Shown here piece after piece: positions 47,907 to 56,466 of a stretch of 64,000 nt of DNA. How positions within the stretch are numbered: position 1 is the first letter of the stretch; each line of letters opens with the position of its first letter. Source of the DNA: Clostridium sp. 1001271B_151109_B4 (GTDB lineage: Bacteria > Bacillota > Clostridia > Clostridiales > Clostridiaceae). The notes beneath the pieces were generated by a model. It worked only from the letters and a program-made list of their open reading frames with translations, did not search any database and was not told the origin of the DNA. The translations under genes and the position numbers were made by a program. Where the stretch lies: assembly GCF_015670405.1 (NCBI RefSeq), contig NZ_JADPBQ010000005.1, positions 124,001 through 188,000 on the forward strand, read 5' to 3'.

Positions 47907-49912
47907 GTACTAAATTTATTAATAGTCTTCCAATAATTGCGATAATGATGCCGTTTATATTAGCTTTTGTACTTGGGCTTTTTAAAGAAAAATATATAAA
48001 AGTAAAAAAGGCATTAACAGTTATAGCAACTACAGTATCGTTTATATGTGTATTATTATTAATTAAGCCAGTGTTAGTAGAGGGTGGAGTAATAGTAACT
48101 TGGATGGGAAATTGGCTTCCTATAGAAGGAAAAGCTTATGGGATTTGTCTTGAAATAGATTCATTAGGTGTATTTTTATCGTTAATTATTACAGGGGCAT
48201 CATTATTATCAGCAATTTATTCATTAAAATACATGAGTCACGATAATGGGTTAGAAAAATATTATGTATTATTTTTATTATTAACTTCAAGTATGATTGG
48301 TTTTGTATTTACTGGTGATTTATTCAATATGTATGTAATGCTAGAAATAATGACTTTTGCAGCTATTGCTTTAACTGCATTTAGAAATTATAAGGACAAG
48401 TCAGTTGAAGCAGCATTTAAATATATAGTAACAGGATCATTAGGATCATCTTTAATTTTACTAGGAACTTGTTTGATATATAGTGAAACTAAAACATTAA
48501 ACTTGGCTGAAATAGCTGTAAGTTTAAATATATCACAAGGTATGAGTTCTACTATGATAGTTGCATTTGCGCTTATGATGGTTGGATATGCAGTTAAGGC
48601 ATTTATGGTTCCATGTCATACTTGGCCAACAGATGCTCATATGGCAGCACCTTCATCAATATCAATGATACTATCTGGTGTAATGAGTAAAACAGGAGTA
48701 TATGCAATTATAAGATTGGTATTTATGATTTTTGGACTAGCATCTAACAAGCCAGTAGGATATTTAATTTTAATATGGGGATTAGTAACAATGGTAATAG
48801 GAGTTTCTATGGCATTGTTACAACATGATTTTAAGAGGCTTTTAGCATTTCATTCAGTTTCGCAAATTGGATATATAATTACAGCATTAGGAATTGCAAT
48901 TATAGAAAGTGGAGAAATAAGCATAATGGCTTTAACTGGTGGAACTTATCATATGATAAATCATGCTATATTTAAAGGCTTATTATTTTTAGTTGCAGGT
49001 GCAGTTTTGTATACAACTGGAACTACGGATTTAGATTCAGTTTCAGGGTTAGGAAAGAAAATGCCTTTTACTATGGCGATGTTTTTATTTGGAGCAGCAG
49101 CAATTAGTGGTATCCCACCTTTTAATGGATTTGCATCTAAATGGATGATTTATGAATCAGGTTTTAATGGAAATTTGGGTATTGCTTCAATAATAGCTGT
49201 TGTAGTATCAGCACTTACTTTAGCATCCTTTATAAAAGTAGGACATTCAGTATTTTTTGGTCCTATTAAAAAGGAGCATGATCATTTAGAAGATGTTCCA
49301 TTATCTATGAAGATACCCATGGGTATTTTAGCAACTTTAACAGTTGTTTTGGGAATAATGCCAAGATTAGTAGTAGAAAATTTATTAATGCCAGTTGTAA
49401 GAGCAATTTATAATTTGCCTATATATATTGGAAGTGCATTAGGAAATGTATATGGTGTATTGGATATAAACTTTGATGTTAGTAAAATTGAATTTTCAAC
49501 TAATGGGATTTATAGTCCAACAAATTTTTTAATTTTATTCATAATATTGCTTTTAGGTGTTTTATTGTTTGTAATATTTAAAGGAGAAAAGACTGGTGAG
49601 GAAATACATGAACATCTTGATAAGGAATTTGATATGAGTATATTTACAAGATATCAAAATAAGGCTTCAAATGGTATGAATTATTCAAATGTAGATATAG
49701 AGTCAAGTTGTAAATATGATATTTTTGTTGGTGGAGAAGAGGGTGATAAGGTTAAAGTTGGGGCTAATGACTTGTTCTGGGGAATGAAATATCAATTAAA
49801 GGGATATTTAAATAGTATCCAGAGGGCACATAGCGGAAATGTTAATGATTATGCTTTATGGATTGTAAGCACATTAGTCATAGTATTAATAATTTTATTT
49901 ATATTTGTATAG
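47903..49912 (+). CDS. MrpD/NuoN-like ion-pumping subunit with C-terminal MbhI-like extension
   Basis: 669 residues, about 170 more than ordinary MrpD. The first ~500 residues are the antiporter-like subunit with about 14 helices: NMYVMLEIMTFAAIALTA (TM5 glutamate), CHTWPTDAHMAAPSS (TM7-8 lysine/histidine region), HMINHAIFKGLLFLVAG and PPFNGFASKWMIY. The extension has a helix (FLILFIILLLGVLLFVIF), a hydrophilic region about 85 residues long, and a last helix preceded by RAHSGNVNDYALWI. This layout resembles the separate MbhI subunit of archaeal Mbh, so I read it as an MbhH-MbhI fusion. GTG start. Confidence 0.9.
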   Translation: MSTKFINSLPIIAIMMPFILAFVLGLFKEKYIKVKKALTVIATTVSFICVLLLIKPVLVEGGVIVTWMGNWLPIEGKAYGICLEIDSLGVFLSLIITGASLLSAIYSLKYMSHDNGLEKYYVLFLLLTSSMIGFVFTGDLFNMYVMLEIMTFAAIALTAFRNYKDKSVEAAFKYIVTGSLGSSLILLGTCLIYSETKTLNLAEIAVSLNISQGMSSTMIVAFALMMVGYAVKAFMVPCHTWPTDAHMAAPSSISMILSGVMSKTGVYAIIRLVFMIFGLASNKPVGYLILIWGLVTMVIGVSMALLQHDFKRLLAFHSVSQIGYIITALGIAIIESGEISIMALTGGTYHMINHAIFKGLLFLVAGAVLYTTGTTDLDSVSGLGKKMPFTMAMFLFGAAAISGIPPFNGFASKWMIYESGFNGNLGIASIIAVVVSALTLASFIKVGHSVFFGPIKKEHDHLEDVPLSMKIPMGILATLTVVLGIMPRLVVENLLMPVVRAIYNLPIYIGSALGNVYGVLDINFDVSKIEFSTNGIYSPTNFLILFIILLLGVLLFVIFKGEKTGEEIHEHLDKEFDMSIFTRYQNKASNGMNYSNVDIESSCKYDIFVGGEEGDKVKVGANDLFWGMKYQLKGYLNSIQRAHSGNVNDYALWIVSTLVIVLIILFIFV

Positions 49913-49923
49913 GAGGTGGGAAT

Positions 49924-50901
49924 ATGGAGTATATTTTAAAATTAATTAATTTATTAATATTCCCAGGCTTTATTTTTACAATGATTATGGGATTATTTTT
50001 ATCAGGTGTGGATAGAAAAATAGTCGCTAGAATGCAAAGAAGAAGGGGACCTAAGATTTCTCAACCTTTTTATGACTTTGTAAAATTAATAGGAAAGGAT
50101 ACTATAGTACCTAGAAATGCTAATGCTAAATTATTTATAATGGCACCAATAATAGCATTAGTTAGTATTTGTATAGTACCAGTTTTATTTCCTATATATA
50201 ATGTATCATTTTTTGGAGGAGTGGCAGATATTGTTGTAATTATCTATTTATTAACTATTCCTTCAGTAGCAATAATAATTGGTGGAATTGCATCAGGGTC
50301 ACCATTTGCATCCATAGGTGTTTCAAGAGAAGTTGTTTCTATGATTGCATATGAATTACCGCTTATAACATCAATATTAGCTGTTTGTAAAAAAGCAGGA
50401 ATGGTTTTAGGAATGGGAACTACGTATTCTTTATCTGCAATATCAATGGCCCAAAAAATTAATGGAAGTTTTATATTTTCTATAGCATTATTGCCGGCTG
50501 CTATTGCCTTTTTGATGATTTTACCAGCTAAAATTGGAGTTGCACCATTTGATGTGGCAGAGGCAGAAACTGAACTTTGTGAAGGACCATTAGCAGAATA
50601 TAGTGGATTGCAGCTTGGGCTATTTAAGTTAACACATAATATAAAATTATATGTTATGACTGCTCTATTTGTAGTTTTGTTTTTAGGCAATGTAGGAGTT
50701 GAAAATGAAAATTTAGTAATTAATATAATAGTTAATACATTGATATTAATTGTATTAGTAGTTGTGATTACAGTATTATTTTTATCTGTAGTAAGGGGAC
50801 TTATGGGTAGATATAAATCTAATCAAATGTTTAAATTTTATTGGACAGTACCAACTATATTAGCGCTATTAAGCTATGTATTAGTAAGCTTTAATTTGTA
50901 A
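49924..50901 (+). CDS. NuoH/EchB/MbhM-like membrane anchor subunit
   Basis: 325 residues with about eight helices. GVDRKIVARMQRRRGPKISQPFYDFVKL at the first loop and KIGVAPFDVAEAETELCEGPLAEYSG with clustered acidic residues are the diagnostic NuoH motifs linking redox chemistry to ion movement. ATG 49924 has AGGAGGTG eight bases upstream; an in-frame upstream start inside the preceding gene is unlikely. Confidence 0.93.
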   Translation: MEYILKLINLLIFPGFIFTMIMGLFLSGVDRKIVARMQRRRGPKISQPFYDFVKLIGKDTIVPRNANAKLFIMAPIIALVSICIVPVLFPIYNVSFFGGVADIVVIIYLLTIPSVAIIIGGIASGSPFASIGVSREVVSMIAYELPLITSILAVCKKAGMVLGMGTTYSLSAISMAQKINGSFIFSIALLPAAIAFLMILPAKIGVAPFDVAEAETELCEGPLAEYSGLQLGLFKLTHNIKLYVMTALFVVLFLGNVGVENENLVINIIVNTLILIVLVVVITVLFLSVVRGLMGRYKSNQMFKFYWTVPTILALLSYVLVSFNL

Positions 50902-50915
50902 GGGGGTATTTGGTA

Positions 50916-51359
50916 ATGGCATTAGTAGAAAAAAGTAGGGAAAAATCTCCTTGGATATATCATTTAAATACTGGATCTTGTAATGGGTGTGATATTGAAT
51001 TACTAGCATTACTTGGACCAAGATATGATATAGAAAGATTTGGTGTTAAAGTTGCAGGTTCTCCTAGGCATGCAGATATAGTGGTTGTAACAGGACCAAT
51101 TACAGTACAGTCTAGAGATAGAATGATTAAGGTTTTATCACAAGTTCCAGAACCAAAGGTTGTTGTATCCATAGGGTCATGCCCAGCTTCAGGAAATGTA
51201 TTTAAGGATAGCTATGCTATTGATGGACCATTAGATAAATGGACTACTGTAGATGTAACAGTTGGAGGATGCTCTCCAAAACCAGAAGCAATAGCAAAGG
51301 GAATATTAAAAGCTGTAGAAATACTAAATAAGAAGAGGGAGGTAGAGACACATGTTTAA
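50916..51359 (+). CDS. Group 4 [NiFe] hydrogenase small subunit (EchC/MbhJ/NuoB-like)
   Basis: 147 residues. Four cysteines for the proximal 4Fe-4S cluster are present: C22 and C25 (GSCNGCDIE), C89 (IGSCPASG) and C119 (GGCSPKPE). It passes electrons from the ferredoxin-like subunit to the NiFe centre. ATG 50916 chosen over the in-frame TTG at 50910; GGGGG serves as the ribosome site. Overlaps the next gene by eight bases. Confidence 0.94.
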   Translation: MALVEKSREKSPWIYHLNTGSCNGCDIELLALLGPRYDIERFGVKVAGSPRHADIVVVTGPITVQSRDRMIKVLSQVPEPKVVVSIGSCPASGNVFKDSYAIDGPLDKWTTVDVTVGGCSPKPEAIAKGILKAVEILNKKREVETHV

Positions 51360-51795
51360 ACTTCCTTATTTATTAGAAGGTATAAGTAATATTTTTAAAC
51401 CTGTATTAACAAATGAAGAAGATTTTGATAATACAAAGGGAGCAAAAAATTATAGAGGAAAGCTTTATTTTGATTCTAATGCATGTATAGGCTGCGGAAT
51501 TTGCATTAGGGTTTGTGCTGGACAAGCAATTACTAAGGAAATTAAGCCTGTAGAAGGTGGACAGGAAATAAAAATGACATTTGATTTAGCGTCATGTACA
51601 TTTTGTGGGTTATGTACAGATTTTTGTCCTAAACATGCAATAAAAACAAGTGAAGAGGTAATGATGGTAGAAAATGATAAAGAAAAATTAAAGGTTGAAG
51701 GAAGCTTTATTAAAAAGTTACCACCAAGGCCAACAATAAAACCAAAGCAAGGGGAAAAATCAAAAGAAGTAATAGACAAAAAAGAAAAAATATAA
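51352..51795 (+). CDS. 4Fe-4S ferredoxin-like subunit (EchF/MbhN/NuoI-like)
   Basis: 147 residues with two 4Fe-4S motifs, C45-C48-C51-C55 (CIGCGICIRVC) and C82-C85-C88-C92 (CTFCGLCTDFC), the second lacking the usual trailing CP spacing oddities and followed by PKHA. A Lys/Pro-rich tail follows. It accepts electrons from soluble ferredoxin and hands them to the small subunit. Last gene of the operon before a strong terminator. Confidence 0.93.
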   Translation: MFKLPYLLEGISNIFKPVLTNEEDFDNTKGAKNYRGKLYFDSNACIGCGICIRVCAGQAITKEIKPVEGGQEIKMTFDLASCTFCGLCTDFCPKHAIKTSEEVMMVENDKEKLKVEGSFIKKLPPRPTIKPKQGEKSKEVIDKKEKI

Positions 51796-51800
51796 AATAA

Positions 51801-51824
51801 AAAGGCGCAAATAAGCGCCTTTTT
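51801..51824 (+). terminator. Terminator of the hydrogenase operon
   Basis: Stem AAAGGCGC / GCGCCTTT with a six-base loop and a T-run. Confidence 0.92.
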
Positions 51825-51840
51825 GTATAAGTAAGATTCT

Positions 51841-52017
51841 AAATTTTAATTTGACTTACTCGAACTTGCTTGAAACTCCAAATTTTAATTTGGCTAGTTG
51901 AAAGTACACTTTAGTGTACTCAGCGACTGAAAGGAGTCGAGTTTCCTAAGTGAGAGCCCAAATTTTAATTTGGTTTACTCGAACTTACTCAGCGACTGAA
52001 AGGAGTCGAGTTTCCTA
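51841..52017. repeat. Short tandem repeat array with palindromes
   Basis: Two identical 30-base copies (51919-51948 and 51988-52017, 69 bases apart; core GCGACTGAAAGGAGTCGAG) alternate with palindromes CCAAATTTTAATTTGG at 51878-51893 and 51958-51973 and a partial copy at 51841-51853. The sequence ACTCGAACTT occurs twice (51859-51868, 51977-51986), and AGTACACTTTAGTGTACT (51903-51920) is another palindrome. The array is non-coding and abuts the stop codon of the next minus-strand gene. Confidence 0.85.
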
Positions 52018-52320
52018 TTAAGAATAGTAGCTTTCAATTTTTGATTTTCTATTTAATAGTTTATATCCTGAAAGACTAGGATTAACTTTAGTAAAACGAG
52101 CTGATTGCCAAAGACCAAAGCATTTATCAAATTTGTAAAGTTCATTATCTATTTCAACAATTGCTGAGTTATTTATATCAAAACCCTTGAAGGAAACCCT
52201 TTTTCCTTTTTCTTTTAAATATTTAAGTGCTTTCCCTAGTAGTTCATCAGGATCAGGAATATTTCTTTCCTCTAAAAAAATTTGAAATGAATCTTTAGTA
52301 TTACTACAATTACTTTCCAT
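52018..52320 (-). CDS. Conserved hypothetical protein
   Basis: 100 residues, soluble, no signal. The N-terminal half is helical (FLEERNIPDPDELLGKALKYLKEKG), the rest beta-rich (VSFKGFDINNSAIVEIDNELYKFD, then FGLWQSARFTK). I do not recognise the family. AGGAGG lies eight bases before the ATG, so it is a real gene. The repeat array lies directly behind its stop. Confidence 0.65.
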   Translation of the reverse strand: MESNCSNTKDSFQIFLEERNIPDPDELLGKALKYLKEKGKRVSFKGFDINNSAIVEIDNELYKFDKCFGLWQSARFTKVNPSLSGYKLLNRKSKIESYYS

Positions 52321-52617
52321 ACAATAACCTCCTAAAATTTCCCGCGTGTATAAATATTATATGCATTATGTAAAATATTTACAATAAAAAAATAACTATT
52401 TATCAAAAAAATATTGGAAACAGTTCCAAAATGATAATTTATTTGTAAATAATATAAAAAATTTAATATTTATTTAAAAGATTTTTATAAAATTATGGAT
52501 AAAGATAAAATTTTGAATTAGGCAGTAAATATTGCAGGTTACTATTTAGGATAAGATTAACAGAGGTTGTTAAATTAGAATAATATATATAGTATAAGTA
52601 TTATAAGAGATGGATTT

Positions 52618-53109
52618 ATGAAAAAATATAACAATGAAAAAAAAGGAAAAAGTAATAAAAAGAGTAGTTCTTATAAAAAAAATAATAATAACAGTAAAAA
52701 TAGCAACAATAGCACTAGTAGTATTACCGAAGAAGAAAGGGCAGATTTACTTAATCAAATTGGAATTTTAGACTTGTCTTCCTTTGGAGTATATTTAATA
52801 ATATATGCAGCTATTCTAAATATACAATACCTAGAATGGGAAAAAATTAAAATATTAGATCAATTAAATGAGAGTAATTATTCAGATATGGTGCAGGACT
52901 TATCTGAGGTACCCAAAAATGCAAATGTTATCTATTTGTTTGTAACAGCAATTTTTACAGGAATAATATTTAATAATTATAGGTCAGTTTTATCGCAAAT
53001 AGGAGAAGAAAGAGATGAAAAAGAAATTGAAAAGGCTTATAAAAGTGTAATAGCTATTTTATTAATTTTATTGGGTACTACAATAAATTTTGAGGTATTA
53101 CATTCTTGA
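52618..53109 (+). CDS. Hypothetical membrane protein with Asn/Lys/Ser-rich N-terminus
   Basis: 163 residues. Residues 1-40 are low complexity (Lys, Asn, Ser), likely disordered. Two or three membrane helices follow (FGVYLIIYAAILNIQYLEW, ANVIYLFVTAIFTGIIF, SVIAILLILLGTTINF). The ribosome site is weak (AGAGATGGA). No family recognised. A terminator follows closely. Confidence 0.6.
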   Translation: MKKYNNEKKGKSNKKSSSYKKNNNNSKNSNNSTSSITEEERADLLNQIGILDLSSFGVYLIIYAAILNIQYLEWEKIKILDQLNESNYSDMVQDLSEVPKNANVIYLFVTAIFTGIIFNNYRSVLSQIGEERDEKEIEKAYKSVIAILLILLGTTINFEVLHS

Positions 53110-53111
53110 TG

Positions 53112-53144
53112 GTCTTAATATATGTGTATATTAGGACTATTTTT
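53112..53144 (+). terminator. Terminator
   Basis: Stem GTCTTAATATA / TATATTAGGAC (one G-U pair), then a T-rich tail. Confidence 0.72.
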
Positions 53145-53317
53145 GATAAAAAAGTAATAAAGGATATTTACTATATGGATTAAAATGGTATAAAATATAT
53201 ATAATTGAATTATTGATAAAAAATTAACTATTAATACATATATAAAATTAAAAATATATATAACTATATTAATAATAGTTAGAATGATGTTTACAGTATA
53301 TTAAGGGGGAAAGGATT

Positions 53318-53863
53318 ATGAAAATAATTGTTGGGGCTGGAAAAACAAAATATAATGGGTGGGTTTCTACTCAAGAAAATGAACTAAATTTGTTAAATTT
53401 AGAACAATGGGAAAATTTAAAGGGTAATGAAGAAATTGAAGCGATATTAGCAGAACATGTTTGGGAACATTTATCTTTGGAGGATGGAATAAAAGCAGCG
53501 GAAAATTGCTATAGATTTTTGAAACCAGGTGGGTATGTTAGATGTGCTGTTCCAGATAAGAATTTTAAAAATGCTTTATATCAAAGTATGATTAAAGTGG
53601 GGGGACCAGGCCATGAAGAGCATCCAGCAGCAGAGCATAAAATGGTGTATGATTATAAGACTTTAGTAAAAGTATTTGAGGAAGCTGGTTTTAAAGTAAC
53701 TCTTCTAGAATATTGTGATGAACAGGGAGATTTTCATTATAAGGAATGGGATGAGTCTAAGGGAAAGGTATGTAGAAGTTATAGGTTTGATAAAAGAAAT
53801 TCTATGGGCAAATTAGGCATGGTATCGATTATAATTGATGCTGTAAAGCCAGTAGATAAATAA
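53318..53863 (+). CDS. SAM-dependent methyltransferase-like protein (COG4627 type)
   Basis: 181 residues. Central ILAEHVWEHLSLEDGIKAA, CYRFLKPGGYVRCAVPD and later YDYKTLVKVFEEAGFKVTLLEY match predicted class I methyltransferases, but the N-terminal glycine-rich SAM loop is reduced to IIVGAGKTKYNGW, as in COG4627. The substrate is unknown. AAGGGGGAAAGG precedes the ATG. A rhodanese gene lies 69 bases downstream. Confidence 0.8.
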   Translation: MKIIVGAGKTKYNGWVSTQENELNLLNLEQWENLKGNEEIEAILAEHVWEHLSLEDGIKAAENCYRFLKPGGYVRCAVPDKNFKNALYQSMIKVGGPGHEEHPAAEHKMVYDYKTLVKVFEEAGFKVTLLEYCDEQGDFHYKEWDESKGKVCRSYRFDKRNSMGKLGMVSIIIDAVKPVDK

Positions 53864-53931
53864 GAAACTTGAAAATGATAAGTATTATTAATATAATTAG
53901 CTTAAATGAAAAATTTAAAAGAGGTGTAAGT

Positions 53932-54246
53932 ATGAGTTCATTTAGGTCAATTAATAGTAATGAGGCCAAGAATCTAATAGAAACCTGTAATGAATTAGTA
54001 ATTATAGATGTAAGAAGATTTAGTGAATATAAGTCTGAGAAGATTCCTAATGCAGTAAATATACCGGTTGAAGAATTAGAATGGGAGATTGAAGAGTTGA
54101 AAGAAAATATAGATAAGCCTATTTTAGTTTATTGTAAAGCAGGGCATAAGAGTGCTTTAGCATGCCAAATGCTAGAGGAAGAAGGGTTTAGTAAAATTTA
54201 CAATTTAGGGCAAGGTATTTTAGGCTATGATGGTAAAATAGTTTAA
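53932..54246 (+). CDS. Single-domain rhodanese-like protein
   Basis: 104 residues, complete rhodanese fold: IIDVRRFSEYKSEKIPNAVNIP, and active-site loop VYCKAGHKSA with catalytic C68, then a closing GFSKIYNLGQGILGY. It probably carries persulfide sulfur. ATG 53932 follows GAGGTG. A strong terminator follows. Confidence 0.9.
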   Translation: MSSFRSINSNEAKNLIETCNELVIIDVRRFSEYKSEKIPNAVNIPVEELEWEIEELKENIDKPILVYCKAGHKSALACQMLEEEGFSKIYNLGQGILGYDGKIV

Positions 54247-54250
54247 AAGT

Positions 54251-54304
54251 AACGTATTTAAAATAGTAAATAATTAAGATTTGCTGTTTTAAATACGTTT
54301 TTTT
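54251..54304 (+). terminator. Terminator after the rhodanese gene
   Basis: Stem AACGTATTTAAAA / TTTTAAATACGTT, followed by TTTTTT. Confidence 0.85.
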
Positions 54305-54388
54305 ATTTTATGTATTAAAATAATATGTGTAATATTATATAATATTGTAAGATAACGTTTAAATTATTAGGGATGAGGAGTGAGGAGA

Positions 54389-55264
54389 ATGTTATATACA
54401 TTAGAAAATGAAAGAATTAAGATTGTTGCAAGTACTCATGGAGCAGAGCTTACTAGTATTAAATCTAAAGAAGATGGAACAGAATATTTATGGAATGGGA
54501 ATGAAAATTATTGGAGATATCATGCGCCAGTTTTATTTCCTATAGTTGGAAAAGTGAAAGATGGTGTATATAAAGTTGATGGTAAAGAATATAATTTACC
54601 ACAACATGGATTAGCGAGGATTCGTGAATTTCAATTAGTAGAAAAAACAGATAATAAATTAGTATTTGAGTTATCTTATTCAGAAGATACATTAAAGGTA
54701 TATCCTTATAAATTTTCTTTAAAGATTACTTATTCATTAGTTCAAGATGGGGTTACAACAGCTTATACAGTTGAGAACAAAGACGATAAAGTTATTTATT
54801 TTTCAATAGGAGCTCATCCAGCATTTATGTGTCCAATAAAGGGTGGAGAAATAATAAATGATTATTATTTTGAGTTTAATGAGAGAGAAACAACTGATAT
54901 AATGATTATCAATGAAGATGGATACATTAAAAAAGAAAGAAAAGAATGTTTAAATAATGATAATATTATTAATTTAAGTTTTGATGTATTTAAAAACGAT
55001 GCATTAGTTTTTGATAATTTAAAATCTAATAAGATTAGTTTAAAATCAGTTAATCATGATAAGTGTATAACAATGGATTTTACAGGATTTCCTTATATGG
55101 GATTATGGACAAAAGTAACAGGTGCTCCATTTGTATGTATTGAGCCATGGTATGGACATGCTGACTTTGAGGATTTCACTGGTGAATTTAAGGATAAAGA
55201 AGCAATAGAAAAGCTAGAGGTAGGACAAGTATTTAATAGTTCTTATACAGTTACAATAAAATAG
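54389..55264 (+). CDS. Aldose 1-epimerase family protein (LacX/GalM-like)
   Basis: 291 residues of the mutarotase superfamily: MLYTLENERIKIVASTHGAE, YWRYHAPVLFPIVGKV, LPQHGLARIREF, FSIGAHPAFMCP (acid/base histidine) and the C-terminal EPWYGHADF. It interconverts anomers of hexoses; LacX-type members are linked to galactose or lactose use, which would fit the mglBAC locus upstream. ATG 54389 with GAGGAG eight bases upstream preferred to GTG 54380. Monocistronic. Confidence 0.87.
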   Translation: MLYTLENERIKIVASTHGAELTSIKSKEDGTEYLWNGNENYWRYHAPVLFPIVGKVKDGVYKVDGKEYNLPQHGLARIREFQLVEKTDNKLVFELSYSEDTLKVYPYKFSLKITYSLVQDGVTTAYTVENKDDKVIYFSIGAHPAFMCPIKGGEIINDYYFEFNERETTDIMIINEDGYIKKERKECLNNDNIINLSFDVFKNDALVFDNLKSNKISLKSVNHDKCITMDFTGFPYMGLWTKVTGAPFVCIEPWYGHADFEDFTGEFKDKEAIEKLEVGQVFNSSYTVTIK

Positions 55265-55270
55265 TTATTT

Positions 55271-55317
55271 AAAAAGTCTAAATAATAATGTAGTGCTCAT
55301 ATTATTTAGGCTTTTTT
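55271..55317 (+). terminator. Terminator after the epimerase gene
   Basis: AAAAGTCTAAATAAT pairs with ATTATTTAGGCTTTT (one G-U), then TT. Confidence 0.83.
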
Positions 55318-55429
55318 GGAGAGGAAAAATAATTTTAGTTAAATTTAATAAAGTAAAAAATAACTTTGAATTTATAAAACATACAAATATTTTAAGAATA
55401 TCTTAATAGTTAAAGGAGTTAGGGGGATT

Positions 55430-55555
55430 ATGAAAATAGAATGGTCTAGATTTAAGAATTATGGACTATGGATATCTTTAGCTGGAATTATAAGTGATCC
55501 AACTACTGAAGCTAAGGGATATTTAGATGATAAAAAGGCTAAAGAAGAACAATAG
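55430..55555 (+). CDS. 41-residue remnant-like peptide of phage holin type
   Basis: ATG 55430 has AGGAG/GGGGG upstream. The product starts like phi-LC3-family holins (MKIEWSRFKNYGLWISLAG) and then jumps directly to their C-terminal motif (ISDPTTEAKGYLDDKKA), missing the central membrane hairpin. It has its own terminator, so it may still be expressed. It is either an internal deletion remnant of a prophage holin or a reduced single-span peptide. Confidence 0.55.
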   Translation: MKIEWSRFKNYGLWISLAGIISDPTTEAKGYLDDKKAKEEQ

Positions 55556-55571
55556 ATAAAAAGAGAATATG

Positions 55572-55616
55572 AACCACAATAATATGATTTAAAGATTATA
55601 TTATTGTGGTTTTTAT
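55572..55616 (+). terminator. Terminator after the holin-like peptide gene
   Basis: AACCACAATAATAT pairs with ATATTATTGTGGTT, then TTTT. Confidence 0.88.
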
Positions 55617-55719
55617 GTTTAAAATAATTAATTAATTTTAGTAAGTTGATAAATTTTTAACTAAATTAGTATAATACAATAATTTTACTTATTTATTATT
55701 AAAGATGGAAAAAAATTTA

Positions 55720-56466
55720 TTATTGAGTCGTATCATCTCTATATTCAACAATTGCTTCGTAAAGGGCTTTAGCACAGTTAGATTGTCCTAATTTAGATGA
55801 AAGATATTTTTCATCTGAAGAATTACTTAAAAAACCTAATTCAATTAGTGAAGAAGTATTTGTATTTAATTCTAAAACAGCAAGCTCTTCGCCTGGAATA
55901 TAAGAACGCACACCTCTGTTAGTTGTGTAATTTAAGTCTATTAATGCTTGTTGAAGATAGTTTGATAAGATTAAACTATTTTCATCATTAGGATTATACC
56001 AAGTTTCAACGCCGGATATATCCTTTGAATCAGAACTATAGTTGCAGTGTATTGAAACAAATATATCAGCATCACAAATTTTTGAGATATTTATACGTTC
56101 TTTCAAACTATCATTTGCGGTTTCTAACCAATCGATTTCATCACTTGATCTTGTATAAATTACTTTAAATCTATCATCACTTTCTAGAAGTTCACCTAAT
56201 TTTAATGAAACAGCTAGCGTAATATCTTTTTCAGCAGTACCATTAGGACTAATAGCTCCATAATCCCAGTCTCCATGACCGGGATCAATACAAACGATAT
56301 ATGGAGATAATTCTTCGACTTTAGGCATTGCTAAGTTAAAAGTAGCAATAGTTTTATTTTTATTTGACATAATAATTATTAAGGGAATTATAGATATAAA
56401 TAATATTATAGTAGTAAATACTACTATTATTCTTCTTTGACGTTTTTTTTTCTTTTTGTAAAGCAT
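55720..56466 (-). CDS. N-acetylmuramoyl-L-alanine amidase (Amidase_3, CwlD-like)
   Basis: 248 residues: basic N-terminus, one membrane anchor (IIVVFTTIILFISIIPLIII), then the Amidase_3 catalytic domain. Zinc ligands are visible as H in IDPGHGD, E in GTAEKDITLA and H in SIHCNYS, with catalytic E in IELGFLSN. It cuts the MurNAc-L-Ala bond of peptidoglycan; CwlD-like forms help make spore-cortex muramic lactam, but a vegetative role is equally possible. The ribosome site is weak. Confidence 0.9.
   Translation of the reverse strand: MLYKKKKKRQRRIIVVFTTIILFISIIPLIIIMSNKNKTIATFNLAMPKVEELSPYIVCIDPGHGDWDYGAISPNGTAEKDITLAVSLKLGELLESDDRFKVIYTRSSDEIDWLETANDSLKERINISKICDADIFVSIHCNYSSDSKDISGVETWYNPNDENSLILSNYLQQALIDLNYTTNRGVRSYIPGEELAVLELNTNTSSLIELGFLSNSSDEKYLSSKLGQSNCAKALYEAIVEYRDDTTQ

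Noticed and set aside
51841-52017. CRISPR array
   Set aside because: Only two 30-base copies, with palindromic and related spacers, and no cas genes.
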